Shown here in pieces: positions 34,815 through 44,486 of a stretch of 64,000 bases of DNA. The notes beneath the pieces were generated by a model. It was given only the letters and a program-made list of their open reading frames with translations, was not told where the DNA came from and did no database searches. The stretch is from Clostridium formicaceticum (GTDB lineage Bacteria > Bacillota > Clostridia > Peptostreptococcales > Natronincolaceae): the NCBI RefSeq assembly GCF_001854185.1, contig NZ_CP017603.1:3224001-3288000 (forward strand). Direction: 5' to 3'. The position numbers were made by a program, and so were the translations under genes. Every line of letters starts with the position of its first letter. Positions within the stretch are counted from its first letter, which is position 1.

Positions 34815-35870
34815 TTGAATATTATTGAATTATTAACAAAAGCAGTGGAGGCAAAGGCGTCGGATATACATATCACAGTGGCTTCTCCCCCTATGATCAG
34901 AGTAAATGGCAAGCTAATGAAGATCGGAGAAACAAGGCTTTCTCCTGAGGATACAAAAAACATTGTTCAACAAATGATGACTCCTGATCAAATGCTATTG
35001 TTTAAAGAAAAGGGAGAACTAGATTTTTCTTACTCTAATGCCGGCTTAGGTAGATTTAGGGTAAATGCCTATAAGCAAAGAGGAAGCTATAGCATGGCCA
35101 TTAGAATTGTAACCTTTAAAGTCCCAACGATTGAAGAATTAAAGCTGCCTCCGATAATTACCGAACTATCTAAAAAACAAAGGGGATTAATTTTGGTGAC
35201 AGGCCCCACCGGTAGTGGAAAATCCACTACATTGGCGGCGATGATCAACTATATGAATGAAAATAGAAATGATCATATCTTAACCCTTGAAGATCCCATT
35301 GAGTATTTACACAAGCATAACAAAAGTGTTGTTAACCAAAGAGAAATAGGTAATGACTCCTATAGTTTTGCCAATGCCCTGCGGTCTGCCTTGAGACAAG
35401 ATCCTGATGTCATCCTTGTGGGGGAGATGCGGGACTTAGAAACAATCAGTACTGCCATTACAGCTGCTGAAACCGGGCATCTTGTATTATCTACTTTACA
35501 TACAATCGGTGCTGCTAAAACCATAGACAGGATTATTGATGTATTTCCACCCCATCAGCAGCAACAGATAAAAGTACAGCTTTCTTCTGTACTAGAGGGA
35601 GTGATTTCTCAGCAGCTTTTACCCAAAGCTGATGAATCCGGCAGGGTTGCTGCCTTCGAAGTGATGGTTACCAATCCAGCCATAAGGAACCTTATCCGAG
35701 AAGGAAAAACCCATCAAATGCAAACAGTGATTCAGACGGGGGCAAAGCTGGGGATGAAGACAATGGATGCTTCACTAATGGATTTATACCGTAACGGCAT
35801 AATTAACAAAACAGCCCTACAAAAATATGCAGTAGATATAGATATGATTAGCCGTCAAGTGGGTATGTAA
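34815..35870 (+). CDS. pilT: Type IV pilus retraction ATPase
   Basis: A 351-residue PilT ATPase. Walker A GPTGSGKSTT (~130-138), Walker B VILVGEMRD, and the C-terminal motif PAIRNLIREGKTHQM that is diagnostic for retraction motors and needed for their function. TTG start with GGGGAGGTGA upstream. It sits 17 bases after pilB, which predicts that the pili are retractile (twitching or DNA uptake). Confidence 0.94.
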   Translation: MNIIELLTKAVEAKASDIHITVASPPMIRVNGKLMKIGETRLSPEDTKNIVQQMMTPDQMLLFKEKGELDFSYSNAGLGRFRVNAYKQRGSYSMAIRIVTFKVPTIEELKLPPIITELSKKQRGLILVTGPTGSGKSTTLAAMINYMNENRNDHILTLEDPIEYLHKHNKSVVNQREIGNDSYSFANALRSALRQDPDVILVGEMRDLETISTAITAAETGHLVLSTLHTIGAAKTIDRIIDVFPPHQQQQIKVQLSSVLEGVISQQLLPKADESGRVAAFEVMVTNPAIRNLIREGKTHQMQTVIQTGAKLGMKTMDASLMDLYRNGIINKTALQKYAVDIDMISRQVGM

Positions 35871-35912
35871 AAGAAAAGAATTTCTATTGGAGGGCAGAAG
35901 GGTGGTGGTTCA

Positions 35913-37127
35913 TTGGCAAGTACTTTTAAGTATAAAGCTGTTACCAGTAAGGGAGAAGCTATAGAAGGAAGCTTAACTGCTGAGTCTAAGGATGAAGTTA
36001 TTCGGATGATTCGGCAAAATCAACAAATTCCTGTAAAAATAGAGGAAAGCAAGGGGAAATCAAAGGAAGTAAAAGAACTTACACTTTTCAAACCAAAGGT
36101 AAAGGTAAAAGACCTTACGGTATTTTGCAAGCAGTTTTATACCATGTTGAATGCAGGGATGTCCTTAACCAACTGCTTAGAGGTTTTGATAGATCAAACA
36201 GAAAACAAAACATTGAAGGTTGTTATTGGAGACCTTTTTACCCAAGTGCAAAAAGGAGCTGTATTATCAGAGGCCATGAAAAAACATAAAAAAATATTTC
36301 CCACCATACTGATTAGCATGGTGGAGGCGGGAGAACTTACAGGTACCCTTGATGAGATTTTAGGCAGGATGTCAGAGCATTTTGAAAAGGAAGGCAAAAT
36401 AAACGCTAAAATCAAGGGGGCTATGATGTATCCTCTGATTTTAAGTATTGTAGCTATTGGTGTTGTGATTTTTCTTTTGGTAGTTATTATGCCAACCTTT
36501 ATCGGTATGTTTACCTCTTCTGGTGTAGCACTACCTTTACCTACAAGGATGCTATTGGCCTTTAGCAATGCTTTAACTCAATTTTGGTATGTATTTATGT
36601 TTGCGATTGTCGGTACAATGTTTCTTCTTCATAGAATCCTCAGTACCGATAATGGAAAAAGAGCCTATGACAAATTGAAGTTTAAAATTCCAATCATAAA
36701 AGGCTCTATAACAAAAATTATTACTTCAAGATTTACCAGAACATTATCATCTCTACTGTCCAGTGGTATACCTATCATTTCAGCCTTAGAGGCCTCTGCC
36801 AATGTAACCAACAACAAAGTGGTGATAGAGGGTATCGAGATGGTGGTAGAGGACATAAGAAAGGGGGTTAGTTTAGCGGTACTACTAAAGAAAATCAACA
36901 TTTTTCCACCCATGATGATCTCTATGGTCAGCATTGGTGAAGAATCCGGTTCCTTAGATACCATGCTTTCAAAAACAGCAGATTTTTACGATCAAGAACT
37001 GGAGGCCGCCATACAGCAGATGGTTTCCCTGCTGGAGCCAATCATGATTGTGGTGATGGCGGTAATTATTGGCTTTATTGTCATTGCGATGATGCTGCCT
37101 ATGTTTGATATGATGCAGACGATTTAA
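35913..37127 (+). CDS. pilC: Type IV pilus inner-membrane platform protein
   Basis: A 404-residue GspF/PilC protein: soluble N-terminal domain (to ~165) with FKYKAVTSKGE start, then two T2SSF repeats (CKQFYTMLNAGMSLTNCLEVL and SRFTRTLSSLLSSGIPIISALE). Three membrane helices are near 170-195, 220-245 and 370-400. It contacts PilB/PilT and PilM-O. TTG start with a G-rich SD. Confidence 0.93.
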   Translation: MASTFKYKAVTSKGEAIEGSLTAESKDEVIRMIRQNQQIPVKIEESKGKSKEVKELTLFKPKVKVKDLTVFCKQFYTMLNAGMSLTNCLEVLIDQTENKTLKVVIGDLFTQVQKGAVLSEAMKKHKKIFPTILISMVEAGELTGTLDEILGRMSEHFEKEGKINAKIKGAMMYPLILSIVAIGVVIFLLVVIMPTFIGMFTSSGVALPLPTRMLLAFSNALTQFWYVFMFAIVGTMFLLHRILSTDNGKRAYDKLKFKIPIIKGSITKIITSRFTRTLSSLLSSGIPIISALEASANVTNNKVVIEGIEMVVEDIRKGVSLAVLLKKINIFPPMMISMVSIGEESGSLDTMLSKTADFYDQELEAAIQQMVSLLEPIMIVVMAVIIGFIVIAMMLPMFDMMQTI

Positions 37128-37152
37128 AAAAAGAAATAAAGGAGGAGAAGAA

Positions 37153-37551
37153 ATGATTCAATACTTATGTACGAAAGTGAGAAATAAAAAGGGTTTTACT
37201 TTGATAGAATTAATTGTTGTTATTGCTATATTAGGGATTTTGGCAGGGATTGCTGTGCCGAGGTTTACGAATGTTGGAGATAGTGCAAAAATATCTGCTG
37301 ATGAAGCAACGGCTAGAACGATAGTGGGGGCAGTTAATTTAGCTATAGCTGCTGGAGATTTAGTAATACATGATGGTGATTTTGTAGATACAACTGATGA
37401 CTCAAAGATTAGTGAAATTTTAGATTTTCTATCACCAAAATACTTAGAACCTGGTTTGAAATCTCAATCAGGAACGTTCAATATAACTGTTGACGCAAAT
37501 GGAGCTATAACAATTACTAATGGCTCTGTAACTCTTTATCCTAAGAATTAA
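37153..37551 (+). CDS. pilA: Type IV major pilin
   Basis: A 132-residue prepilin. The 14-residue positively charged leader ends in KKG, cleavage precedes Phe, and mature Glu5 is present in GFTLIELIVVIAILGILAGIAVP. The helical N-terminus and a short beta domain follow. There are no Cys pairs, as in Gram-positive pilins. AAAGGAGGAG precedes the ATG, the strongest SD of the locus, and a perfect 17-bp hairpin stands 174 bases downstream, both fitting the most abundant subunit. Confidence 0.93.
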   Translation: MIQYLCTKVRNKKGFTLIELIVVIAILGILAGIAVPRFTNVGDSAKISADEATARTIVGAVNLAIAAGDLVIHDGDFVDTTDDSKISEILDFLSPKYLEPGLKSQSGTFNITVDANGAITITNGSVTLYPKN

Positions 37552-37584
37552 GGGTAGTTAAGAACAGCACAAGAACACATAGGG

Positions 37585-37631
37585 ACAGTTCTCTTGTGTT
37601 CATGCATGTTCAAGTACAGTTCTATTGTGTT
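37585..37631 (+). repeat. Short repeats of the form ACAGTTCTCTTGTGTT
   Basis: Two near copies at 37585-37600 and 37616-37631 differ at one base (C to A). Related copies appear at 37791-37805 (GATTCTCTTGTGTTT) and 38148-38160 (AGTTCTCTTGTAT). With CACAAGA at 37568-37574 the first copy can form a small hairpin. Similar phrases recur in clostridial genomes near transposon ends. Confidence 0.5.
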
Positions 37632-37725
37632 GCTTTTAAAATAATTAGTACGCTATAGTGCTAGATACTTTGTTTATTAATTTATTTTATGAATTAACAA
37701 AATTCAGATCTTATGAATCACAAAT

Positions 37726-37765
37726 AAAATATGGAGGAAAATATTTTCCTCCATATTTTAAAAAT
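37726..37765. terminator. Perfect 17-bp hairpin after pilA
   Basis: AAAATATGGAGGAAAAT (37726-37742) is directly followed by its exact inverse (37743-37759), then AAAAAT. Terminator in both directions by stability; the T-rich arm serves as the tail on the plus strand. Confidence 0.65.
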
Positions 37766-37864
37766 CAAACTGAATAAAACATGTTGAGATGATTCTCTTG
37801 TGTTTAGTGTGGTAAGGATGAAGTTGTTGAAGGTGGTGGAAATAGCTTATTAGATGTAATTCTT

Positions 37865-38112
37865 GTCATTAGTTGTATTTTCTTAAGAGAAAACTATAGA
37901 TATTGAAGCTATAAGATTTGTGTAGGATGTCCATGGTAGAATTGCTAACAGGTATTATTTTTTAAAAATAATTATGTAACTATTTTTTGCATTTTAAATA
38001 ATTTTAGCGACTATTTCGATTATTATTTTTACTGACTACGATCATAAAATTATACCCAACGAGTTTCTTTATAGTTAGATTTTGGGTAGGATTATTATAT
38101 AAACTAAAATAC
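37865..38112 (+). pseudogene. Decayed duplicate of the prepilin peptidase gene
   Basis: The DNA mirrors pilD at 42673-42927: TATTGAAGCTATAAGATTTG against TATTGCAGACATAAGATTTC, CCATGGTAGAATTGCTAACAGGTATT against CTATGGTAGAATTATTAACAGGTATT (shown in parts), and TGACTACGATCATAAAATTATACC against the catalytic-Asp region. Frames are broken by indels and stops; the 5' third and the 3' third are missing. It fills most of the gap between pilA and the first minor pilin. Confidence 0.7.
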
Positions 38113-38228
38113 AGACAACAATGTGTTATGGATTAACACGTTGGAGTAGTTCTCTTGTATTATTAGAACTGATATAAGAAAGTTGGCTGCTTTTTGAGTT
38201 GAAGTGATCAGACGAGGAGATATCAATT

Positions 38229-40028
38229 ATGGGTAAAAAAGAATTTTTTTATAATAAAAAAGGCTTTACACTGGTTGAAATAATCGTCTCTTTAGCATTA
38301 TTAGGAATGATTGCGATTATGATTTTGCCAATCTTTGTTTTTGGAATAAAAAGCAGTACTTTTCATCGCACTACCATGTCCGCGGCCCAAATTGCCAGTA
38401 ATCAGCTAGAGTGGTTAAGAACGTTGGATTACGATGATGAGCTTGGATTGGTGGGAGGCTATACTCCTAGCGGAATCGTTAATGAAAATTTGTTTCAAAA
38501 TAAGTTAAATACAGACCCATATATAATAGATGGAGTTGAATATCGAGTTAGAACCAGGATATCTTGGGAAGATGATGTTAGTGTAACAGGGCGTCAGGTG
38601 GATGATGCACGAAAAAAAGTTGATGTTATTGTATATGCCTACAATCCCTTCACAAAAGCAGAGGGGGAGTATTCGCTTCTAGGAACGATGTTTACCTTTG
38701 AGGGGCAGGAAAATCCGACTACCCCAGGAATCAGAGTGTATGTATCTTTAGGAGACGCTCCAGGAGCTGGGGTACATCGAGTTCTTATTGAGATGACAGG
38801 TGATGCAGCTAATTTGACATTTACTGATGTTAATGGTAGGGCTGTGTTTCCTAATTTACCTCAGGGTGTTGGCAACTATTTTATCAGACCACTATCTTGG
38901 GATCATCCTAGAAAGATGATGGTGAGACCGCATAATGTAGAAGATGTATCTAATTATAATGACCAACGGTGGGTTTATAGCCGTAAAGCAGTAGGTGTTC
39001 CAAGTGATGTTTCCTTTTGCGTAGATTTTCCTGGATACCTTCAATTTTTTAACAATACAATACCAAACTTCCTGATTTGGCTGAAGCCTTATGGTACCGA
39101 GGCTGATGGTATACGTGAACCAAACCCAGCTCCAACGCCACCAAGAAGGTCAGGATTGACAACTTCTTTAGAGAAATTGAAGGAAAAACACTTAGAATTA
39201 TGGCCTCATTGGCAGTATGAATATCAACTCATTAGTTCTGCTGGCAGTCCACTTAATAGTTATTATCTAGCAACAAAAGAAGATGGTTTTTGGCAGGAAT
39301 TGCAGCAAAAATTTTCTTTTAATACACCTACAAATAATGAAGTAACAAAGGATGTACTTCTGCATATGGGCTTTAAGCATGTAGATAAAAATATAAGCAG
39401 TTTGATAGAGTCTGAAAAAGTAAAGCATGGTGACATAGTAATTATTGAAGAAGATGATGCTGGTAATGAAATAGAAACACATGAATTACCATACATTAGG
39501 ATGGAGTTATCTTTTACTGATGCGTTAGATATCACTGACTCAATTCAACTCCAATTCAGCGATGAAGAGGTTTTTCAAGGAAATGTTTGGGAGTACAATC
39601 TCGAAGATGATCGAGTAACTATATTTAAAAACGACAGTTTAATGGATCTAGAAAACTGGAACGACTTAGATTATATAAGGAAACATTACATTAACAGGCA
39701 GGAATCAGATCCTAGAAGAGTGGATTATTCTATAGAACGTAATCATAACAAACTGATTATTACTATTTTAGACACTGATTTTGATAATAGTGCTTCTGCT
39801 GATTTTTATTCTTTCGTCAATGAGACTTCATCGGATCAGTTATATATTAACATACCAAATCCTGAAGACAATGACTTTAATAAAGCTATAAAATCTGTGG
39901 ATGGAATACCTCTGTGGGGTTATACACTGAGTGATGGGGCAATAGATATCTCCAACAGTAAGTCTTATGGTTTTTTAATGATTAAAGAAAGCAAAGAAAC
40001 AGATATAGTGAAAAGATATCGACCATAG
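38229..40028 (+). CDS. Large minor prepilin-like protein with Cna-B-like segment
   Basis: A 599-residue protein that starts like a prepilin: short basic leader, KKG cleavage, FTLVE (Glu5), one hydrophobic helix. The rest is far longer than usual minor pilins. Residues ~165-225 (RVYVSLGDAPGAGVHRVLIEM...TDVNGRAVFPNLPQG) look like a Cna-B/transthyretin-like beta sandwich; the remainder (~230-599) is unrecognised. It may be a pilus-tip adhesin. SD GAGGAG precedes the ATG. First of three genes of minor-pilin set 1. Confidence 0.75.
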   Translation: MGKKEFFYNKKGFTLVEIIVSLALLGMIAIMILPIFVFGIKSSTFHRTTMSAAQIASNQLEWLRTLDYDDELGLVGGYTPSGIVNENLFQNKLNTDPYIIDGVEYRVRTRISWEDDVSVTGRQVDDARKKVDVIVYAYNPFTKAEGEYSLLGTMFTFEGQENPTTPGIRVYVSLGDAPGAGVHRVLIEMTGDAANLTFTDVNGRAVFPNLPQGVGNYFIRPLSWDHPRKMMVRPHNVEDVSNYNDQRWVYSRKAVGVPSDVSFCVDFPGYLQFFNNTIPNFLIWLKPYGTEADGIREPNPAPTPPRRSGLTTSLEKLKEKHLELWPHWQYEYQLISSAGSPLNSYYLATKEDGFWQELQQKFSFNTPTNNEVTKDVLLHMGFKHVDKNISSLIESEKVKHGDIVIIEEDDAGNEIETHELPYIRMELSFTDALDITDSIQLQFSDEEVFQGNVWEYNLEDDRVTIFKNDSLMDLENWNDLDYIRKHYINRQESDPRRVDYSIERNHNKLIITILDTDFDNSASADFYSFVNETSSDQLYINIPNPEDNDFNKAIKSVDGIPLWGYTLSDGAIDISNSKSYGFLMIKESKETDIVKRYRP

Positions 40029-40112
40029 CTTGATTTCAACTGAGACTTTACGCTTTTTGGTATTAATAGGAGCAATTGTTAACAATAATCAGGAATTTTA
40101 TGAGGTGATAGG

Positions 40113-40784
40113 ATGCTTCTAAACTACAAGAAACCAATATTAAAAAAATCTCAAACCGTATCAGGGTTTACTTTGGTTGAAGTGATATTGGCATCAGCTC
40201 TTACTGTGATAGTCTTAACAGTTGTCTACAATATGTTGTTTTTTGGTATGTTCACCTATGAAGGTGTAAGAGAAAGCAGTCTCGTATCTATAGAAATACA
40301 GCCAGTCATTGCTCAGGTTGAAAGAGACGTTAGACAGGCAAGAAAGCCTAATGATACACAAAACTCAGTTGTACGTATTAATGGACATGAATTAATTGTA
40401 CACACAGATATCACTGGGGATGGAAAACCTGAACAGATTCGATATAAGATAGAATCAGGTGAATTAAAAAGAAGCTATCGTATTCCACAAGGAAGTCAAT
40501 ATCCCTATACTTATTCAGGTAATTATAATAATGAAAAGGTATTGATAAGGAACATTATCAATAGCGATGTTTTTCCTATGCCTTATGATCCCGATCCTTT
40601 TAACCCAGCTATTCATGATAAAGAGCGTAAAGAAAAAGTTACTGAACCTGAACATGAATATAGCCCTCCCGACCATAGAAGAAAGCTGAACATAAGGCTT
40701 GTTATTGATGATCCAACAGTGCGTGGTGGGAATATTGAAATCCATAAATTTTTAATGTCAAGAAGTCGTGTAGAAGCTGACTGA
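40113..40784 (+). CDS. Minor prepilin, PilW/PulJ-like
   Basis: A 223-residue prepilin-like protein. The leader (~21 residues) ends in a Gly before FTLVEVILASALTVIVLTVVYNM; the second part has the PilW pattern of a QVERDVRQAR helix and a short beta domain. It probably joins the priming complex at the pilus tip. ATG has GAGGTGA upstream. Confidence 0.75.
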   Translation: MLLNYKKPILKKSQTVSGFTLVEVILASALTVIVLTVVYNMLFFGMFTYEGVRESSLVSIEIQPVIAQVERDVRQARKPNDTQNSVVRINGHELIVHTDITGDGKPEQIRYKIESGELKRSYRIPQGSQYPYTYSGNYNNEKVLIRNIINSDVFPMPYDPDPFNPAIHDKERKEKVTEPEHEYSPPDHRRKLNIRLVIDDPTVRGGNIEIHKFLMSRSRVEAD

Positions 40785-40822
40785 TAGATTGAAGGATTCT
40801 TTTGGAAGGGAGAAAATTTGTT

Positions 40823-42451
40823 ATGAAAGTACTAAGAAGTAATAAAGGATTCATTTTACCTTTAACTATGATTATTTTTCTTGTTTTGGTTATTTTTTCC
40901 TTATCAATTCTAACGTTGTCAAACAATCAAGGTGTTCTAACTGGATCATTGGTTAACACACAAACTAGTACTAAAGGAGGTCTTATTGGTCAGGAGAAGG
41001 CTCTTCAATATGCAGAAGCAGGATATAGTGCATATTTGTGGAAATTGAATGATCATGTAAATTTTTATTTAACACAAGAAAGTCAAGATATGTTAAGGGT
41101 TCCAATAGCCTATGAAAATGGCTATTATCAGCTTGATGTTACTTGGCCTTCCGATGAAGATCGTTATGTAACTATTACTTCAACAGGCTGGTCAAAGGAT
41201 TCACCTGAGATAAAACGTACTATACAAGTACAAATGCAAAAAAAACAGTTTGTTCATCAGGTATATGTTAGTCAAGAGGAGGGAAACAATATTTATTTTG
41301 GTGGGTCAGATAAGTTGTATGGACCTGTTCACACAAATGGTATTTTAAAAACGATGGATAACCCAGGACCAGAATTTTTTAATACTGTAACATATACCAT
41401 TGGCTACCAACAACAAAGTGGTGCTAGACCAACATTCCATAGAGGAGTACCTCAACAAGTTGATGAGTTGGTGATGCAAAAGGCCAACACTGAATTAAAA
41501 GCGTGGGCTGAATTAGATGATACCGTGTTTATAGGAAGGACTTGTATTCATTTAGAAGGTGATAAAATCCGAGTCAAGTACCCCAATCCAGATGACTATC
41601 AACCAGCAAGTTATCCTAATAATAACACTGGATATATTGAGAAGGTGATCGATATCCCTCCAAATGGCGTGATTTATATTGATGGTGCGGAAGATAGTCA
41701 AGGGCGGCCCATAGGAAACAAATGGGAACCTCGTACGGGAAATTTATTTATTGCAGGTACTTTATCTGGAGAGCTAACGATTGCTGCTAAAAATAATATT
41801 TATATCACGCATAGTGATCCCACTGAATGGTATGATGATCATCCTTACATAACTACCAATTATATTAACACTCAAAATCCTAATCCTAACATTCCCATGA
41901 CAATCGACCATCATAATGCAGGGATACATTACCAAAATACGACATTCAACTTAAATAAGACAACAGGTGAAGTAACTATATTAGGAGAAGGAAAAGACAT
42001 GTTGGGGCTGGTGGCAAACAATTATGTGTATATTTTGCACTATGGCTGGCCTAGAGATGGATCAAGCGATGGAAATCATTCGTGGAATTATAGTTGGGGG
42101 TGGGAAAGATATTGGACTTTATTTGTCGGTTATCGGTGGAGGTGGGAGAGAGGATCATTAGATGTGGCACCAAATAATATGAATATTCACGCAACACTGT
42201 TTGCCTTAAATCAAGGTTTTGGATTTGAAGAATATACTGAAACACCAGGAAAAAACATGATTTATTTATGGGGAAACATAACACAATATGAGCGTTACGC
42301 AGTAAGACGGGGTTCTAGTGGCTATGGAAAACAATATGTTCATGATCCACGTATGTTTTACCATTATCCGCCCCATATTTTGGAACCAATTAACTCTGGT
42401 TGGGAAGTAAGAGACTGGAAAGAGCTTAATTCACATCTAACAGATAAATAG
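40823..42451 (+). CDS. PilX-like protein with DUF4900-type domain
   Basis: A 542-residue protein with a basic N-terminus and a single helix (GFILPLTMIIFLVLVIFSLSI), lacking the FTLxE prepilin motif but of PilX-like type. Near residue 150 is GPVHTNGIL, the DUF4900 hallmark seen in pilus-associated proteins. The remainder is Trp/Tyr-rich and unassigned. ATG 40823 is chosen over TTG 40802 because GGAAGGGAG lies ahead of it. Last gene of minor-pilin set 1. Confidence 0.72.
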   Translation: MKVLRSNKGFILPLTMIIFLVLVIFSLSILTLSNNQGVLTGSLVNTQTSTKGGLIGQEKALQYAEAGYSAYLWKLNDHVNFYLTQESQDMLRVPIAYENGYYQLDVTWPSDEDRYVTITSTGWSKDSPEIKRTIQVQMQKKQFVHQVYVSQEEGNNIYFGGSDKLYGPVHTNGILKTMDNPGPEFFNTVTYTIGYQQQSGARPTFHRGVPQQVDELVMQKANTELKAWAELDDTVFIGRTCIHLEGDKIRVKYPNPDDYQPASYPNNNTGYIEKVIDIPPNGVIYIDGAEDSQGRPIGNKWEPRTGNLFIAGTLSGELTIAAKNNIYITHSDPTEWYDDHPYITTNYINTQNPNPNIPMTIDHHNAGIHYQNTTFNLNKTTGEVTILGEGKDMLGLVANNYVYILHYGWPRDGSSDGNHSWNYSWGWERYWTLFVGYRWRWERGSLDVAPNNMNIHATLFALNQGFGFEEYTETPGKNMIYLWGNITQYERYAVRRGSSGYGKQYVHDPRMFYHYPPHILEPINSGWEVRDWKELNSHLTDK

Positions 42452-42509
42452 TACTAATTTTATTGGTTATTTTCAAAATAAATATTCTAGTTGAAAGGTT
42501 TGATTTGTT

Positions 42510-43274
42510 TTGCACATATATAGCATTGTTTTTCTCATGGGCATAATCATTGGTTCTTTTTTAAATGTATGTATTTATAGAATACCTAAAAATCAATCCA
42601 TTGTTTACCCTTCATCTCACTGCTCAAGTTGTAATAGATCATTGCAGGTCATGGATTTAATTCCAATCTTCAGTTATTTTATACTGAAGGGGAAATGTAG
42701 GTATTGCAGACATAAGATTTCTCTGCGATATCCTATGGTAGAATTATTAACAGGTATTGTTTTTGTTTTGTTACTTTATAAATATGATTTTAGTATTGAT
42801 TTGCTTTTTTATCTCATATTAGTCAGTACTTTAATTTGTATTTCTTTTATTGACTACGATCATCAAATCATACCTGATGGACTTGTTCTATTAGGTTTTG
42901 CAGCAGGATTGATATATAAATTAGTTTTATATTATTTTATAAATGTGCCTATAGAATTCCTAAACAGTATACTAGGTTTTTTAGTAGGAGGAGGGTTCTT
43001 TTTATTGATTGCTGTTGTTTCAAAAGGTGGTATGGGTGGCGGTGATATTAAGTTAATAGCTATGTTAGGATTTTGGATTGGCTGGCAGGACGTTATCCTT
43101 ATCTCTTTTCTAGCCTTTATTATAGGTAGTATTGTTTCTATAATATTGCTAATTACCAAAATAAAATCCCGAAAAGATGCTATACCTTTTGGCCCCTTCA
43201 TTGCAATATCTAGTTTAATTGTTATCCTTTATAAAAATTATCTTTTAGTACATTATATGAACTTGGTCATGTGA
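42510..43274 (+). CDS. pilD: Prepilin peptidase / N-methyltransferase
   Basis: A 254-residue membrane aspartyl protease that cleaves prepilin leaders and methylates the new N-terminus. The cytoplasmic methylase loop has four Cys (CSSC and CRYC), and the catalytic Asp pair is in IDYDHQIIPD (Asp115) and GGGDIK (Asp179). About eight helices are visible. TTG start, SD AAAGG eleven bases upstream. A decayed copy of this gene lies at 37865-38112. Confidence 0.92.
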   Translation: MHIYSIVFLMGIIIGSFLNVCIYRIPKNQSIVYPSSHCSSCNRSLQVMDLIPIFSYFILKGKCRYCRHKISLRYPMVELLTGIVFVLLLYKYDFSIDLLFYLILVSTLICISFIDYDHQIIPDGLVLLGFAAGLIYKLVLYYFINVPIEFLNSILGFLVGGGFFLLIAVVSKGGMGGGDIKLIAMLGFWIGWQDVILISFLAFIIGSIVSIILLITKIKSRKDAIPFGPFIAISSLIVILYKNYLLVHYMNLVM

Positions 43275-43336
43275 CTATTTTGTTGAATAGCGTAACTGAA
43301 GACAACTATTAATCATTTTCAAAGGGGTGAGGGTCA

Positions 43337-44467
43337 TTGAAAAGTTTTAAATTGAAAAGCTTTAAATCATTTAGCAAAAACAAAGATGTGCTAGTATTGG
43401 ATCTAGGAAGTCACAGTGTAAAAGTTATCATAGGAAAATATGAAAAAAGTAAAGTCATTGTTTCTAATGCTTTTACTGTTCCTATTCCACTGGATTGTTA
43501 TAGAGATGGTAAAATTGTAAACATGCTGGAGGTAAAGGAAGTTTTAAAAAAGGCATTAGAGGAAAACCATGTAAAAACAAAAGCAACAATTTGCACCATA
43601 GAAAGTAGTTTCGTTATTACAAGAGAAATCCTGCTGCCAGTGGTGCAGGAGGAAGAATTAAAGGAGATGATCCAATATGAAGTGGGGCAATATTTGCCTA
43701 TCGAATTAGATAAATATGTAATACAGCATAAGATGATGGAAGAAGTTACAGAAGAAAATATAAGTAAGTATAGAATACTGGTGGTGGCTTTGCCTGTAGA
43801 AATTGCATGGAGTCATTTTGAATTGCTTGAGTTTTTGGATTTATCTCCTGTGGCACTAGATCTTCATGCTAATGCAATTTGTAAGATTTTTAATGCTGAT
43901 GCAGCTATAAATGACACTGAAACCATCGAAAGTAAAACCATTGCGGTAATTGATTTAGGCTATAGTCACATCAATGTAATTATTATCGAAAATGGTATTT
44001 ATAAATTCAATAGAATGATTGACTTAGGTGCAGGGGATATGGATACAGTGATTGCAAATTATTTAAATCTTGATTTGAAAGAAGTTGAAGAACAAAAGCT
44101 GGCGCTTAAAAGTGTGTTTGCTGGTATGGAAGAGGCTGCTGTTTCAAATGAACCAATATCTTTAGAAAAATCCTCTGCTTTAGAAATGACGCTTGATGTA
44201 ATTAAATCTACTTTAGACAATTGGATTGACGAAATCAATCGCGTGTTTAAATATTATACCAGTAGAAGTGCGGGAAATAGAATTGATGGAATTTTTATTT
44301 ATGGGGGCAATACTGGTTTTAAGGGGTTAGATCAATATATGACACATACCTTTGGCATTCCTACTGCTAAAGTCAATGGTATCAAGAATGTGGAGATGCT
44401 TCATCAGCCAACAGTAGATGACCTGCCAATATATCTTAATGCCATTGCTGCATTAATCAGAAAGTAA
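43337..44467 (+). CDS. pilM: Type IV pilus assembly protein PilM (actin-like)
   Basis: A 376-residue FtsA/actin-fold cytoplasmic protein. Phosphate-1 motif DLGSHSVKV, phosphate-2 IDLGYSHINV and adenosine motif FIYGGNTGFKGLDQYM are present. PilM binds the N-terminal tail of PilN and couples the ring to the motor. The TTG start follows GGGGTGAGGG. Confidence 0.9.
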   Translation: MKSFKLKSFKSFSKNKDVLVLDLGSHSVKVIIGKYEKSKVIVSNAFTVPIPLDCYRDGKIVNMLEVKEVLKKALEENHVKTKATICTIESSFVITREILLPVVQEEELKEMIQYEVGQYLPIELDKYVIQHKMMEEVTEENISKYRILVVALPVEIAWSHFELLEFLDLSPVALDLHANAICKIFNADAAINDTETIESKTIAVIDLGYSHINVIIIENGIYKFNRMIDLGAGDMDTVIANYLNLDLKEVEEQKLALKSVFAGMEEAAVSNEPISLEKSSALEMTLDVIKSTLDNWIDEINRVFKYYTSRSAGNRIDGIFIYGGNTGFKGLDQYMTHTFGIPTAKVNGIKNVEMLHQPTVDDLPIYLNAIAALIRK

Positions 44468-44486
44468 AGAGGGGTGAACTTGGGAA

